Below are positions 27,144 through 35,795 of a stretch of 63,684 nucleotides of DNA, one piece after another (within the stretch, counting starts at the first letter, position 1; each line of letters begins with the position of its first letter). A program made the translations under genes and the position numbers. Source of the DNA: Leifsonia aquatica H1aii (GTDB lineage: Bacteria > Actinomycetota > Actinomycetes > Actinomycetales > Microbacteriaceae); NCBI RefSeq assembly GCF_000633535.1, contig NZ_AYMR01000003.1:1-63684 (forward strand), in the 5' to 3' direction. Under the pieces are notes generated by a model. It made no database searches and was not told the DNA's origin. It saw only the letters and a list, made by a program, of their open reading frames with translations.

Positions 27144-27809
27144 TTAGAGCACCGTCGCCATCGAGCGCACGATCGTGACCGTGCGGGCGGCGACCTGGTC
27201 CGCCGTCCCGACCGCGCCGGCGTCCGCCCACTCGCGGACGGCGATGCGCACGGCTCCGATGCACACGACGACGAGCATCTCGGCGCGCGACTCCCGGTCG
27301 ACGTCCGGGTCGGCGATCGCCGCGCCCGCCTCCTCCGCGCGTTCGATCAGCTCGCCGACCGCGCCGATCAGCCCCTCGCGCAGATCACCCAGGCGCCGGA
27401 GGCGGCGGTACACGACGCCGGGATCGCGGGCGGCCAGCAGCATCCGCGCCTCGTGCAGCGACGGATCGCTGGTCTCGACGGGCAGTCCGCGGAAGAGTGT
27501 GTGCACCACCGCGGGGACGAGGTCGCCCTCGTAAGCCTCCTCGAGATGCGCGGCGACGAGCTCCCGGTCCCCCCACGCCCGGCGGATGCCGTACAGGGCG
27601 TCCTCTTTGCTGTCGAAGTAGTTGAAGAAGGTGCGGTGCGACACGGGGACGCGGGCGCAGATGTCGTCGACGGTGACGTCATCGGGGCCGCGGTCGAGGG
27701 CCAGCTCGACGGCCGCGCGCTCCAGGTCGGAGCGCGTCTGGGCCTTCTTGCGCTCGCGGAGGCCGGGGGCCGGCGACACTGCCGGCGGGATGTGCGGAAA
27801 ATCATGCAT
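27144..27809 (-). CDS. TetR-family transcriptional regulator
   Basis: A 221-residue regulator. The HTH spans about residues 18-70 (RSDLERAAVELALDRGPDDV then VSHRTFFNYFDSKEDAL), followed by a helical ligand-binding domain. The ATG at 27809 has no evident Shine-Dalgarno. It is divergent from the 14-TM MFS exporter and shares an AT-rich gap of 96 bases with it, so it is likely its repressor. Because a MarR gene lies at the other end of the exporter gene, double control is possible. Confidence 0.87.
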   Translation of the reverse strand: MHDFPHIPPAVSPAPGLRERKKAQTRSDLERAAVELALDRGPDDVTVDDICARVPVSHRTFFNYFDSKEDALYGIRRAWGDRELVAAHLEEAYEGDLVPAVVHTLFRGLPVETSDPSLHEARMLLAARDPGVVYRRLRRLGDLREGLIGAVGELIERAEEAGAAIADPDVDRESRAEMLVVVCIGAVRIAVREWADAGAVGTADQVAARTVTIVRSMATVL

Positions 27810-27835
27810 AAGAGGAAATTTTGCGTGAATGCAGT

Positions 27836-27887
27836 TTGTTAGTTGATTTCGGTCACCTAATTATATATGGTTGCTCTCTGTCAACCA
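27836..27887 (+). promoter_or_regulatory. MFS exporter promoter with TGGTTG/CAACCA operator
   Basis: TTGTTA (27836-27841), 16 bases, TAATTA (27858-27863) is the best promoter in an unusually AT-rich gap. TGGTTG (27868-27873) and CAACCA (27882-27887) form an inverted repeat over the expected transcription start, a typical repressor position. Confidence 0.55.
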
Positions 27888-27905
27888 ATTGTGCGAAGGA
27901 ATCAC

Positions 27906-29633
27906 ATGTCAGGAACTCTCACCAAGGAGGACGAAGCACCCGCTTCGGCGATGTCGCACCGCCAGGTGCTCGAATCCCTCTCCGGGCTGCTGCTCGGAAT
28001 GTTCGTCTCGATCCTCGCGGGCACGGTCGTCTCGACCTCGATGCCGCGGATCATCTCCGAGCTCGGCGGCGACCAGACCGCCTACACCTGGGTGGTCACG
28101 AGCACGCTGCTCGCCACCACGGTCTCCACCCCGATCTGGGGCAAGCTGGCCGACCTCTTCAATCGCAAGCTCCTCATCCAGCTCGCCCTGGTGCTGTTCG
28201 TCCTCGGCTCGGCGCTCGCCGGCTTCTCGCAGGACACGAACATGCTCATCGGCTTCCGCGTGGTCCAGGGCCTCGGCGCAGGCGGACTCACCGCGCTCAG
28301 CCAGATCATCATGGCCGACATCATCAGCCCGCGTGAGCGCGGCCGCTACATGGGTCTCTTCGGCGGCATCATGGCGGTCGGCACCGTCGGCGGCCCGCTG
28401 ATCGGCGGCCTGCTCACCGACTCCATCGGCTGGCGCTGGAACTTCTTCGTGGGCGTGCCGGTCGCGATCGTCGCGATCATCCTGCTTCAGGTCACACTGC
28501 GCCTCCCGAAGCGCCCGTTCCGCAAGGTCCGCATCGACTACCTCGGCGCGGTCCTGCTGGCCGGCGGCATCTCGCTCATCCTCATCTGGATCTCGATGGC
28601 CGGCAACAACTTCGATTGGTGGAGCCCCGAGACGTTCTGGATGGTCGGTGGATCGATCGCCCTGCTCGTCGGCGCGGTCATCACGGAACTGGTCGTGAAG
28701 GAGCCGATCATCCCGCTGGCGATGTTCAAGAACCGCACCTTCACCCTCGCCGTGATCGCATCCATCTCGGTGGGCGTCGCGATGTTCGGCACCTCGGTCT
28801 TCCTCGGCCAGTACATGCAGGTCGCTCGAGGGGCCACCCCGACCCAGTCCGGACTGCTCACACTGCCGATGATCCTGGGTCTGCTGCTCTCGTCGACGAT
28901 CGTCGGCAACCTGATCAGCCGGTTCGGCAAGTGGAAGAGCTTCATGGTCGTGGGCTCGATCCTGCTGACCATCGGGCTCTTCCTGATGAGCACGATCAAG
29001 TACGACACGAACTACGTGCTCGTCTCGGTCTACATGCTCATCCTCGGCGCGGGGGTCGGCATGGTGATGCAGAACCTCGTGCTCATCGTGCAGAACACGG
29101 TGCGACCCGAGCAGCTCGGCGCCGCCAGCTCGAACGTGGCGTTCTTCCGCAGCCTCGGCGGCACGATCGGCGTCTCGGTCATGGGCAGCATCCTCGGCAC
29201 CAAGGTCGCCGACGGGATGGCCGCGCACGGCTCGCAGCTGCAGGGGATCCTCGCCAAGCTGGGCAAGCAGGGCCAGGAGATCGCGCAGCTGCTGCAGAGC
29301 GGCACCCTCCCCGAGGTCAACACGCTGCCGCCGGCGGTCCGAGCGATCGTCGAGTCGGTGTACGGGCAGGGCGTCGCGGACGTCTTCCTGGTGGCCGTGC
29401 CGCTGGCGATCGTCACGATCATCGCGATCGCGTTCCTGCCGAACCTGAAGCTCGGCACGAAGACCGCGGTCGAGCTGATGGAGGAGGACAACCCCGGATC
29501 GGCCGTGGAGGCCGCCGAGGAGAACCTGGTCGAGGTCGCCGAGGCGATGATCGCGGCCCCGGCGACGGGATCCGTCGGAGCCGTCCGATCGGGTCGTCCG
29601 GCGGGCGGGGATCCCGTTCAGGAAGACCGCTGA
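27906..29633 (+). CDS. DHA2-type MFS multidrug exporter (14 TM)
   Basis: A 575-residue drug:proton antiporter of the EmrB/QacA type. GKLADLFNRKLLIQ is the motif A loop, VQGLGAGGLTALSQ and GGPLIGGLL follow motifs B and C of the family, and about 14 helices are present. The C-terminus is long, acidic and cytoplasmic (from about 525). AGGA precedes ATG 27906. A divergent TetR and a downstream MarR suggest inducible efflux of a toxic compound; the substrate is not predictable. Confidence 0.9.
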   Translation: MSGTLTKEDEAPASAMSHRQVLESLSGLLLGMFVSILAGTVVSTSMPRIISELGGDQTAYTWVVTSTLLATTVSTPIWGKLADLFNRKLLIQLALVLFVLGSALAGFSQDTNMLIGFRVVQGLGAGGLTALSQIIMADIISPRERGRYMGLFGGIMAVGTVGGPLIGGLLTDSIGWRWNFFVGVPVAIVAIILLQVTLRLPKRPFRKVRIDYLGAVLLAGGISLILIWISMAGNNFDWWSPETFWMVGGSIALLVGAVITELVVKEPIIPLAMFKNRTFTLAVIASISVGVAMFGTSVFLGQYMQVARGATPTQSGLLTLPMILGLLLSSTIVGNLISRFGKWKSFMVVGSILLTIGLFLMSTIKYDTNYVLVSVYMLILGAGVGMVMQNLVLIVQNTVRPEQLGAASSNVAFFRSLGGTIGVSVMGSILGTKVADGMAAHGSQLQGILAKLGKQGQEIAQLLQSGTLPEVNTLPPAVRAIVESVYGQGVADVFLVAVPLAIVTIIAIAFLPNLKLGTKTAVELMEEDNPGSAVEAAEENLVEVAEAMIAAPATGSVGAVRSGRPAGGDPVQEDR

Positions 29634-29656
29634 CCGGAGCGGTTATGATCGCGGCC

Positions 29657-30175
29657 ATGGACAACACCGAGCGGGCGACGGCGGAGGACGCCGCCGCCCG
29701 CTCGGCGCAGGATCGGCCCGCGCCGGCCGGCGACGGCGTCGACCGCGCGATCGCCGCGGTCGAGGAGCAGTTCACGATCCTGTTCAACCAGGTGAGCTCA
29801 GGGATGCGGGAGCGCGCCGCGCACGTCCACCCCGACCTGCAGCCGGTGGGCTACCGCCTGCTCAGCACACTGGTGCGCACGGGTCCGTTGCATGCCGGGG
29901 CACTGGCCGAGCTGCTCTCGACCGACAAGAGCGTGGTCAGCAGACAGGTGCGCATCCTCGAAGATCTGGGCTTCGTCGAGCGGCGCGTCGATCCGTCCGA
30001 CCGTCGCGCGAGCTTCCTCGTCGCGACGGCGCCCGCGATCGAGAAGATCAACGAGGCGCGTGCGGCCGATCAGGCCCAGCTCTACCGCAGCCTGCGCAAG
30101 TGGGGGGTCGACGACGTCGGCCGCCTCGCCGATCTGCTGGCGCGCCTGAACTCGACCCGGCTCTCGTCGTCCTGA
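29657..30175 (+). CDS. MarR-family transcriptional regulator
   Basis: A 172-residue regulator with the winged helix at about 75-135 (LAELLSTDKSVVSRQVRILE, then FVERRVDPSDRRASFLV wing). I chose ATG 29657 because TATGAT (29644-29649) ends seven bases before it, giving a leaderless start and an independent promoter. ATG 29645, with GGAG upstream, would add four residues and cannot be excluded. It lies 23 bases after the exporter stop and probably regulates it or itself. Confidence 0.87.
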   Translation: MDNTERATAEDAAARSAQDRPAPAGDGVDRAIAAVEEQFTILFNQVSSGMRERAAHVHPDLQPVGYRLLSTLVRTGPLHAGALAELLSTDKSVVSRQVRILEDLGFVERRVDPSDRRASFLVATAPAIEKINEARAADQAQLYRSLRKWGVDDVGRLADLLARLNSTRLSSS

Positions 30176-30268
30176 CCGCCTCGTGGCGCGGCTCAGGATG
30201 GCAGCGCGGTAGACGATCGCGTACGTGCGTTCATTCGGAGAGACGCGGTCGGCCTCGGGGCCCCATTG

Positions 30269-30285
30269 TGCTACTCTGTAGAACA
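30269..30285 (+). promoter_or_regulatory. Extended -10 leaderless promoter of the toxin-antitoxin operon
   Basis: TG-C-TACTCT (30269-30277) is an extended -10 whose last base is seven before ATG 30285. CTAC-TCT-GTAG (30271-30281) is a palindrome over the -10, well placed for autorepression by the antitoxin. Confidence 0.6.
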
Positions 30286-30548
30286 TGCATTCGGTGGGGA
30301 TTCGCGAATTGAAGCAGAACGCTTCAGCCGTCGTGGCCGACGTGGCAGCCGGTGAGACGGTCGTCATCTCAGACAGAGGTCGACCCGTCGCCCGCCTGAC
30401 CCCACTGCCGCGCTCGGTCTGGGCGGGCCTGGTGGAATCCGGGTTGGCTCACGAACCGGTTCTGCCGTCTGAGTCGATCATCTATCCGGCTCCAGGACCG
30501 AGCGTGTCGAAGGCCCTGGCGGAAGACCGCAGCGACGACCGCTACTAG
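30285..30548 (+). CDS. Phd/YefM-type antitoxin (VapB-like)
   Basis: An 87-residue antitoxin. The N-terminal VGIRELKQNASAVVADVAAGE fold binds DNA in Phd/YefM proteins and GRPVARLTPL is typical of the family. The C-terminal half, polar and probably disordered when free, should bind and block the toxin. It begins at a leaderless ATG and is followed four bases later by the PIN toxin. Its codon usage and base composition are slightly less GC-rich than neighbours, consistent with a mobile module. Confidence 0.88.
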   Translation: MHSVGIRELKQNASAVVADVAAGETVVISDRGRPVARLTPLPRSVWAGLVESGLAHEPVLPSESIIYPAPGPSVSKALAEDRSDDRY

Positions 30549-30552
30549 GCGC

Positions 30553-30942
30553 ATGCACTATTTCGACACGTCCGCGCTTGTGAAGCTTGTCGTGGAAGAA
30601 CGCGAGTCGCCCGCGCTTTTCGAGTGGCTCCACGCTGAGCCCCGGAGGATCATCACCTCCGACCTGTCCCGCACCGAATTGCTCCGTGCGGTTCGACGGG
30701 TCTCGCCGGGGCGCACTGCCACGGCGCGCACGCTGTTGCGTGCGTGCGGGACGGTTGCAGTATCGACCGAGATCTGCGATCGAGCCGCCCTACTCGATCC
30801 GGAGCATGTTCGCAGCCTGGATGCGATTCATCTTGCGACCGCACTCGCGCTCGGGGACGAACTCGACTCGTTCGTCTGCTACGACGACAGACTCACTGAG
30901 GCCGCCAACGTGAACGGACTGACCACCGTGGCGCCCGAATGA
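30553..30942 (+). CDS. vapC: PIN-domain toxin (VapC-like ribonuclease)
   Basis: A 129-residue PIN endoribonuclease that would cleave RNA (often initiator tRNA or rRNA in studied VapCs) when free of antitoxin. The acidic metal site is complete: Asp5 in YFDTSAL, Glu42 in RTELL, Asp90 in SLDAIHLATA and Asp111/Asp112 in CYDDRL. It starts four bases after the antitoxin stop, so the two are co-translated. Its target is unknown. Confidence 0.9.
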   Translation: MHYFDTSALVKLVVEERESPALFEWLHAEPRRIITSDLSRTELLRAVRRVSPGRTATARTLLRACGTVAVSTEICDRAALLDPEHVRSLDAIHLATALALGDELDSFVCYDDRLTEAANVNGLTTVAPE

Positions 30943-31033
30943 CGACTGTGAGTCCACATCGGCCCGAGTGAGCATCATCGGTCGGTCCGTGGGCCGAGGC
31001 TGAAGCAATCGGCCCCGCGAGACGTCCGCCGTC

Positions 31034-32158
31034 CTAGGTGTTGTCGAGCACCCAGCCGAGCACGTGCGGGAAGGCGACCATGGCGGCGACCACCGCTGCG
31101 ATGATCGCGGCCGTCCAGACGCCGGAGCGGCGCCGCAGCCGACGGCCGGCCTCGGCCACCTGGGTGCGGGGGTTCCGTGCCTGCGGGTCCGTGTACGTGC
31201 TCGCCTGGTGGCCGAGCTCCGCTCCGAGCAACTCGGCGAAGCGCAGGAGCGCGGGGATCTCGGTGCGGTCGAACCGCCGCCGGGCGCGCGCGGAGGCGAC
31301 GAAGACCCGGTCCTCGACCACCTCGATGTCCCAGTGCCGCCCGTTCTCGAGCAGGCACACGAGCACGTCGGGGGTGAGCAACTGCAGGGCGTCCCGTTCA
31401 TATCCCTCCGGGGCGTAGACCGCGAAGTGCCGGTCGACGTCGCCCTCGAGCGAGAGCCGTTGCGCGCCGGGGAGGAGGGTGCGCAGCCGTCCGTTGCGGA
31501 GCGAGTCGATCATCAGATGGGGGAGGGGGCGCGGCATCCGCAGGGCGAGGAAGCGGAACGCGTTGCGGGGTCCCGACGGATCGTTCCTACCGCCCGTGTA
31601 GGCGGCGACGGCGATCTGGACCGTCGGGCCCGGGACGCTCCCCTCGATGGAGAGGGCGAACTCCGCGCGGAAGCGGGAGGCCTCGCCCACATCGCCCGCC
31701 CCCGCCCGCCTGCTCCGGCGCGGTGCGGTCCCCGGTCCTTCCGCGAAGAGGATGCCCAGCGGGGCGGGCGCTGACGCCAGCCGCCGGAAGACGAGACCGT
31801 GCCGTTCGCCGAAACGGCGGATCGCGATCGACCGCCGCGTGTCGGCGGGCATCGAGAGCAGCGCCCAACTGAAGATCCAGAGCAGGATCGCCGTGAAGAG
31901 GAGTGCGACGATCAGCAGCCCGCGAGCAGCGTCGATCCACGGCGGCAGCGGGACGGCGACAGGCACCTCGAATGCGATGCTCGTCCAGGTCGCCGTCGCG
32001 GCGATCGCGAGCGGTAGGAGCAGAGCGCCCTGGGCGGCGCTGCGGAACGCCTCGGGATCCTCCGCGCGCACCTCGCTCCACGGCACGCGTCCGGGGTAGT
32101 CGGAACGGTAGCGCTGCAGCCGAGGATCGATCGCGCCGGAATCCGCCCAGTGGTCCAC
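31034..32158 (-). CDS. Membrane protein of unknown function
   Basis: A 374-residue protein I do not recognise. It has two adjacent transmembrane segments near residues 45-65 and 80-103, a soluble mixed alpha/beta region of about 240 residues, and a C-terminal segment (AAIIAAVVAAMVAFPHVLGW). The central region contains EGPGTAPRRSRR and VVEDRVFVASARARRRFD. The likely GTG at 32158 lies 20 bases downstream of the ABC-2-like gene on the same strand, so the two may be co-transcribed. Confidence 0.65.
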   Translation of the reverse strand: MDHWADSGAIDPRLQRYRSDYPGRVPWSEVRAEDPEAFRSAAQGALLLPLAIAATATWTSIAFEVPVAVPLPPWIDAARGLLIVALLFTAILLWIFSWALLSMPADTRRSIAIRRFGERHGLVFRRLASAPAPLGILFAEGPGTAPRRSRRAGAGDVGEASRFRAEFALSIEGSVPGPTVQIAVAAYTGGRNDPSGPRNAFRFLALRMPRPLPHLMIDSLRNGRLRTLLPGAQRLSLEGDVDRHFAVYAPEGYERDALQLLTPDVLVCLLENGRHWDIEVVEDRVFVASARARRRFDRTEIPALLRFAELLGAELGHQASTYTDPQARNPRTQVAEAGRRLRRRSGVWTAAIIAAVVAAMVAFPHVLGWVLDNT

Positions 32159-32178
32159 GCGCCCACGATAGCGCGGGC

Positions 32179-33285
32179 CTACCCGGTCACGGCCTCCGCA
32201 CCGGCGTCGCCATCCGTGCGCCCGCGCCGCCGGGCGATGCTGCGCCAGGTGTGCAGGATGTCTCCGGGTGCCCCCGGGCCGTAGCGGAAGAGCCGCACCG
32301 CGATGAAGAGACCGACCGAGGCGAGCAGCCACGCGCCGAGGACGAGGTAGGGCTCCAGATGGAGGTTCTCCGGGAAGTAGGTCAGGTCGCGCACCGCGCG
32401 CACGGTCGCCCCGGTGGGCAGCCAGCGGCCCATGAACTGGTAGAACGGCGGCAGCAGCTCGGGTGCGACCGCTCCGCCCGACGACGGGTTGCTGATCAGC
32501 ACGAAGATGATCCAGGTCGGCAGCATCGCCCAGCGGGCACCGATCAGCACGCGCCAGAAGCTGTAGGTCGCTCCCGCGATCAGCATGGTGAGCGCGAGCA
32601 CGCCCCAGACGGCGAAGAACGGGATGGGCAGCACATCGAGCAGGGGCCCGACGGTGAACGCGATGGCGAAACCGCCGAGGACGGACCGCGCGACGTCCCA
32701 GAACAGCTCGCCCGCCAGGGTGAGCCGCGCCGCGTTGACGCGGGTCTGGATGGCGCCGACGAACCCGATCACCACCGCGGCGAGGGCCACGTAGAACAGC
32801 ACCAGGCCGTTGGGGTCCCGCTCGGCGAGCGGGTGGGCGTCGATCACGGTGACCGGCTGCCCGATGGACTGCTCCAGGCGCGGCGCGTCGGCCTCCAGCA
32901 GCCGGGCCACCGAGGCGCCCGACGCGCTGGAGACGTAGAGGCGCACCGACCCGTTCAGCTGTTCGACGAGGGCGCCGTACACGACCTGCTCCCGGATGGC
33001 GGCTTCTGCGTCGGTCTCCGTGGCGTAGGGACGCACGACGAAGGTGGTGCCCGTGCGCGCCTCCAGCTCCTGCGCCAGCTCGCCCGGCGTGTGCGTCGTC
33101 GAGACCAGGCCGATCGGCACGTCGTGCGGCTGCGGGTCCCCCATCGCCCAGGCGTAGGTCCCGGCGAACAGCCCGGCAACGACGGTGACGATCAGGGTGA
33201 CGACGAGAGCGGGCAGGTGGGGGCCGTCGCGGAAGCGCGACGGTCGGGGCTGCGCGGGTTCCGTCGCACTCACGTTCGAGGTCAT
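32179..33285 (-). CDS. ABC-2/DUF3533-like membrane protein
   Basis: A 368-residue protein with one N-terminal helix (LPALVVTLIVTVVAGLFAG), an extracytoplasmic domain of about 150 residues and five or six C-terminal helices. This layout matches the YhgE/Pip, DUF3533 and ABC-2 permease-like group, some of which act in export or as phage-infection/ESX accessory proteins. GGAGG precedes ATG 33285. No partner ATPase is adjacent. Function is unknown beyond probable export. Confidence 0.75.
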   Translation of the reverse strand: MTSNVSATEPAQPRPSRFRDGPHLPALVVTLIVTVVAGLFAGTYAWAMGDPQPHDVPIGLVSTTHTPGELAQELEARTGTTFVVRPYATETDAEAAIREQVVYGALVEQLNGSVRLYVSSASGASVARLLEADAPRLEQSIGQPVTVIDAHPLAERDPNGLVLFYVALAAVVIGFVGAIQTRVNAARLTLAGELFWDVARSVLGGFAIAFTVGPLLDVLPIPFFAVWGVLALTMLIAGATYSFWRVLIGARWAMLPTWIIFVLISNPSSGGAVAPELLPPFYQFMGRWLPTGATVRAVRDLTYFPENLHLEPYLVLGAWLLASVGLFIAVRLFRYGPGAPGDILHTWRSIARRRGRTDGDAGAEAVTG

Positions 33286-33338
33286 CTGAGCCTCCTCCCG
33301 GTTCCATTCCAGCACGCCTTTGGTACTCTCGGTCGGGT

Positions 33339-34091
33339 ATGCAGCCCGCATCCGCTCCCCCCGGCGTTCGCGGCCGCCGTTCGGCCGGCCGTCGCTCGGC
33401 CGTGCCCGCACGCGCGCTGCCCCTGCTCCAGCGGATGCCGTTGCGTCATCGTCTGGGGGTGACGCTCGCCCTGGTCGCCCTCGTCGCCGGCTTCTCGATC
33501 GTGCCCACCGACGCCGCTCTCGCGGCCACCGTGCTGGCCGCGCCCGTTTCGACGCTGGCGCCCGCGGACGCCCCGGCCGACGCGACGGTGGAGCCGGAGC
33601 AGCGCCTGGCCGTCGACGCCACCATCGCCGCCCCGGTCATCGATCGCGACGGTGTCGGCGCCACCGACGGCGTCCAGACCCTGGTGCACGTCGGCACCAA
33701 CGAGTCCTGGGCGAAGCTGGTCCTGATGTTCGGCGGCTGGCCGCAGACCGACGCCAACGTGACCGTCATGCTGCGCTGGATGCGGCAGGAGAACGGACCG
33801 CCCGACTGGTGGAACCGTAACAATCCTCTCAACAACGGCTACGGCTCCGGGGGCGGCGCCGGCCTCGGCAGCTACTCCGATCTGGTGAGCGCCGCCGAGT
33901 ACTGCGCGAAGAACCTCCAGCGCGGCTACCCGGGGATCGTCGCTGGCCTGCAGGCCGGGTCGAGCGCGGACGCCACGGCCGCCGCCATCTGGGCGTCGCC
34001 CTGGGCGACGAGCCACTACGCCAACGGCGCCCACTGGAGCACCCGTCCGGTCGACATCGTGCAGGCTCCCGCGTCCGCCTGGGGGCAGTAG
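33339..34091 (+). CDS. Secreted lysozyme/glucosaminidase-like protein
   Basis: A 250-residue exported protein. It has an Arg-rich start, a hydrophobic segment at about 40-60, a probable signal-peptidase site near DAALA, a low-complexity linker to residue 110, and then a compact domain with MLRWMRQENGPPDWWNRNNP, SGGGAGLGSYSDLVSAAEY and repeated Trp. The Glu151-Asn-Gly context and NNPLNN recall cell-wall lytic domains, but I cannot assign a family. The extended -10 TG-G-TACTCT (33321-33329) lies nine bases before the ATG. Confidence 0.7.
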   Translation: MQPASAPPGVRGRRSAGRRSAVPARALPLLQRMPLRHRLGVTLALVALVAGFSIVPTDAALAATVLAAPVSTLAPADAPADATVEPEQRLAVDATIAAPVIDRDGVGATDGVQTLVHVGTNESWAKLVLMFGGWPQTDANVTVMLRWMRQENGPPDWWNRNNPLNNGYGSGGGAGLGSYSDLVSAAEYCAKNLQRGYPGIVAGLQAGSSADATAAAIWASPWATSHYANGAHWSTRPVDIVQAPASAWGQ

Positions 34092-34108
34092 CCCCGCTGC
34101 GGCGCTCT

Positions 34109-34169
34109 CGCGAGGTTCACGTCGTCGCGGTCATTTCGGCTTTGTGAGCGCAACGACGTGAACCTCGCG
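34109..34169. repeat. Intergenic palindromic repeat, family B copy 1
   Basis: Perfect 17-bp arms, CGCGAGGTTCACGTCGT (34109-34125) and complement (34153-34169), with a 27-base loop. Arms and loop align with the copy at 41130-41190. It lies between convergent stops, so it may act as a terminator. Confidence 0.82.
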
Positions 34170-34174
34170 GGCGG

Positions 34175-35185
34175 TCATGCCTTCGCCAGCCAGTCGCGCA
34201 GCCGATCCAGCGGCCAGGTCGTGACGATCCGGTCCGCCGGAACGCCGTTCGCCGCCGCGCGTGCGGCGCCGTAGGAGAGGAAGTCGAGCTGCCCGGGCGC
34301 GTGGGCGTCCGTGTCGATCGCGAACACGCAGCCGGCGTCGAGGGCGACGCGGATGAGCTCGTCCGGCGGGTCCTGGCGCTCCGGCCGCGAGTTGATCTCG
34401 ACCGCCACCCGGTTCTCGGCGCACGCGGCGAACACCGCCTCGGCGTCGAACTCCGACGGCGGCCGGGTGCCCCGCGACCCCTGCACCAACCGCCCGGTGC
34501 AGTGGCCGAGCACGTTGGTCTGGGGGGAGCGGATGCCGCCGAGCATCCGCGCGGTCATCGTGCGGCGGTCGGCGCGGAGCTTGGAGTGCACGCTCGCGAC
34601 CACCACGTCCAGGCGATCGAGCAGGTCGGGGGCCTGGTCGAGGGTGCCGTCCTCGAGGATGTCGACCTCGATCCCGGTGAGCAGGGTCACCGGCCCGGCG
34701 TCGAGGGCGGCGATGGCCGCCAGCTGCGCGGTGAGGCGCTCGGCGGTCAGACCGTTCGCGACGGTCAGAGTGGGGGAGTGGTCGGTGATCGCCTGGTACT
34801 CGCGCCCGAGCAGGGCTGCAGCGGCCGCCATCGCCTCGATCGGCGTCGTGCCGTCCGACCACTCCGTGTGGGCGTGCAGATCTCCCCGCAACTGCGCGCG
34901 GAGCCCGGCGCCCGCGGCGTCGAGCGGCTCGGTGTTCTTCGCCCGCAGATCGGCCAGGTAGTCGGGCACGTCGCCGGCGACGGCCTGCGAGATCACCTGG
35001 AAGGTGCGGTCGCCGATCCCCTTGGTACGCGTGAGACGGCCGTCGGCGACCCGGTCGGCGAGCTCGCCCGCGTCGAGGGGCGCGATGATGGCCGCCGCCG
35101 TGCGGAACGCCTTCACCTTGAAGGTCGGGGCCAGGTCGCGCTCCAGCCAGAAGGCGATCTCGGTGAGGGCGTCGACGGCATCCAT
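34175..35185 (-). CDS. PHP-domain protein (PolX C-terminal-like, no polymerase domain)
   Basis: A 336-residue protein. Residues 1-95 resemble the small helical/HhH module of PolX (FKVKAFRTAAAII, TKGIGDRTFQ). Residues 105-336 form a PHP metallo-hydrolase domain with GDLHAHTEWSDG, AITDHSP, EVDILEDG, VASVHS, GHCTGR and IDTDAHAP, which supply the metal ligands. The nucleotidyltransferase palm of full PolX (about 570 residues) is missing. Activity is probably phosphoesterase or 3'-5' exonuclease. Its promoter faces the DHFR-like gene. Confidence 0.85.
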   Translation of the reverse strand: MDAVDALTEIAFWLERDLAPTFKVKAFRTAAAIIAPLDAGELADRVADGRLTRTKGIGDRTFQVISQAVAGDVPDYLADLRAKNTEPLDAAGAGLRAQLRGDLHAHTEWSDGTTPIEAMAAAAALLGREYQAITDHSPTLTVANGLTAERLTAQLAAIAALDAGPVTLLTGIEVDILEDGTLDQAPDLLDRLDVVVASVHSKLRADRRTMTARMLGGIRSPQTNVLGHCTGRLVQGSRGTRPPSEFDAEAVFAACAENRVAVEINSRPERQDPPDELIRVALDAGCVFAIDTDAHAPGQLDFLSYGAARAAANGVPADRIVTTWPLDRLRDWLAKA

Positions 35186-35237
35186 GCGCCCATGCTCCCA
35201 CCGACTCGTGTCGGCCGTCACCGGTACCGTCGGCGGC

Positions 35238-35795
35238 ATGGGAAAGATCGTCTTCGACACTGCCACGACCATCAACGGCTGGATCGCCGACGAGCAGAAC
35301 TCGCTGGCCTGGCTCTTCGCCGTCCCGGGCGGGGAGGAGCCGGCCGAGGGGCTGTTGCCGGCGGATGCCGCGGTCATGGTGGAGGGGTCGACCACGTACG
35401 AGTGGGTCCTGGCCGAGTCGGACATCCTGGCGCACCCCGAACGCTGGCAGGAGTTCCACGGCGAGAAGCCGACCTTCGTCTTCACCACCCGGGAGCTGCC
35501 CGTGCCGGAGGGCGCGGACATCCGCTTCGTCTCGGGCTCCGTCGCCGACGCCCTCCCCGCCCTCCGCGAGGCCGCGGACGACGGCGACATCTGGGTCGTC
35601 GGCGGCGGCGACCTGGCCGGGCAGTTCCTCGACGCGGGCGCGCTCGACGAGATCGCGATCTCGATCGCGCCCGTCGCGCTCACCGGCGGAGCCCCGCTCC
35701 TCCCGCGCCGCATCGAGTCCGACCGGCTCACGCTCGAATCCGCGGAGGCGATCGGGCAGTTCGCGCGGCTGCGGTACCGCGTGCGGAGCGCATAA
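35238..35795 (+). CDS. Dihydrofolate-reductase-like (RibD C-terminal type) protein
   Basis: A 185-residue NADPH-dependent reductase-fold protein. MGKIVFDTATTINGWIAD at the N-terminus, GSTTYEWVL, and IWVVGGGDLAGQFLDAGALDEI near the C-terminus are the usual blocks of the RibD_C/DHFR-like family. Substrates in this group are mostly unknown. TACCGT (35225-35230) ends seven bases before ATG 35238 and there is no Shine-Dalgarno, which supports this start. Confidence 0.87.
   Translation: MGKIVFDTATTINGWIADEQNSLAWLFAVPGGEEPAEGLLPADAAVMVEGSTTYEWVLAESDILAHPERWQEFHGEKPTFVFTTRELPVPEGADIRFVSGSVADALPALREAADDGDIWVVGGGDLAGQFLDAGALDEIAISIAPVALTGGAPLLPRRIESDRLTLESAEAIGQFARLRYRVRSA

Noticed and set aside
27810-27905. 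AT-rich gap as sign of horizontally acquired DNA
   Set aside because: It is under 100 bases and is explained by two divergent promoters; the flanking genes have normal composition.
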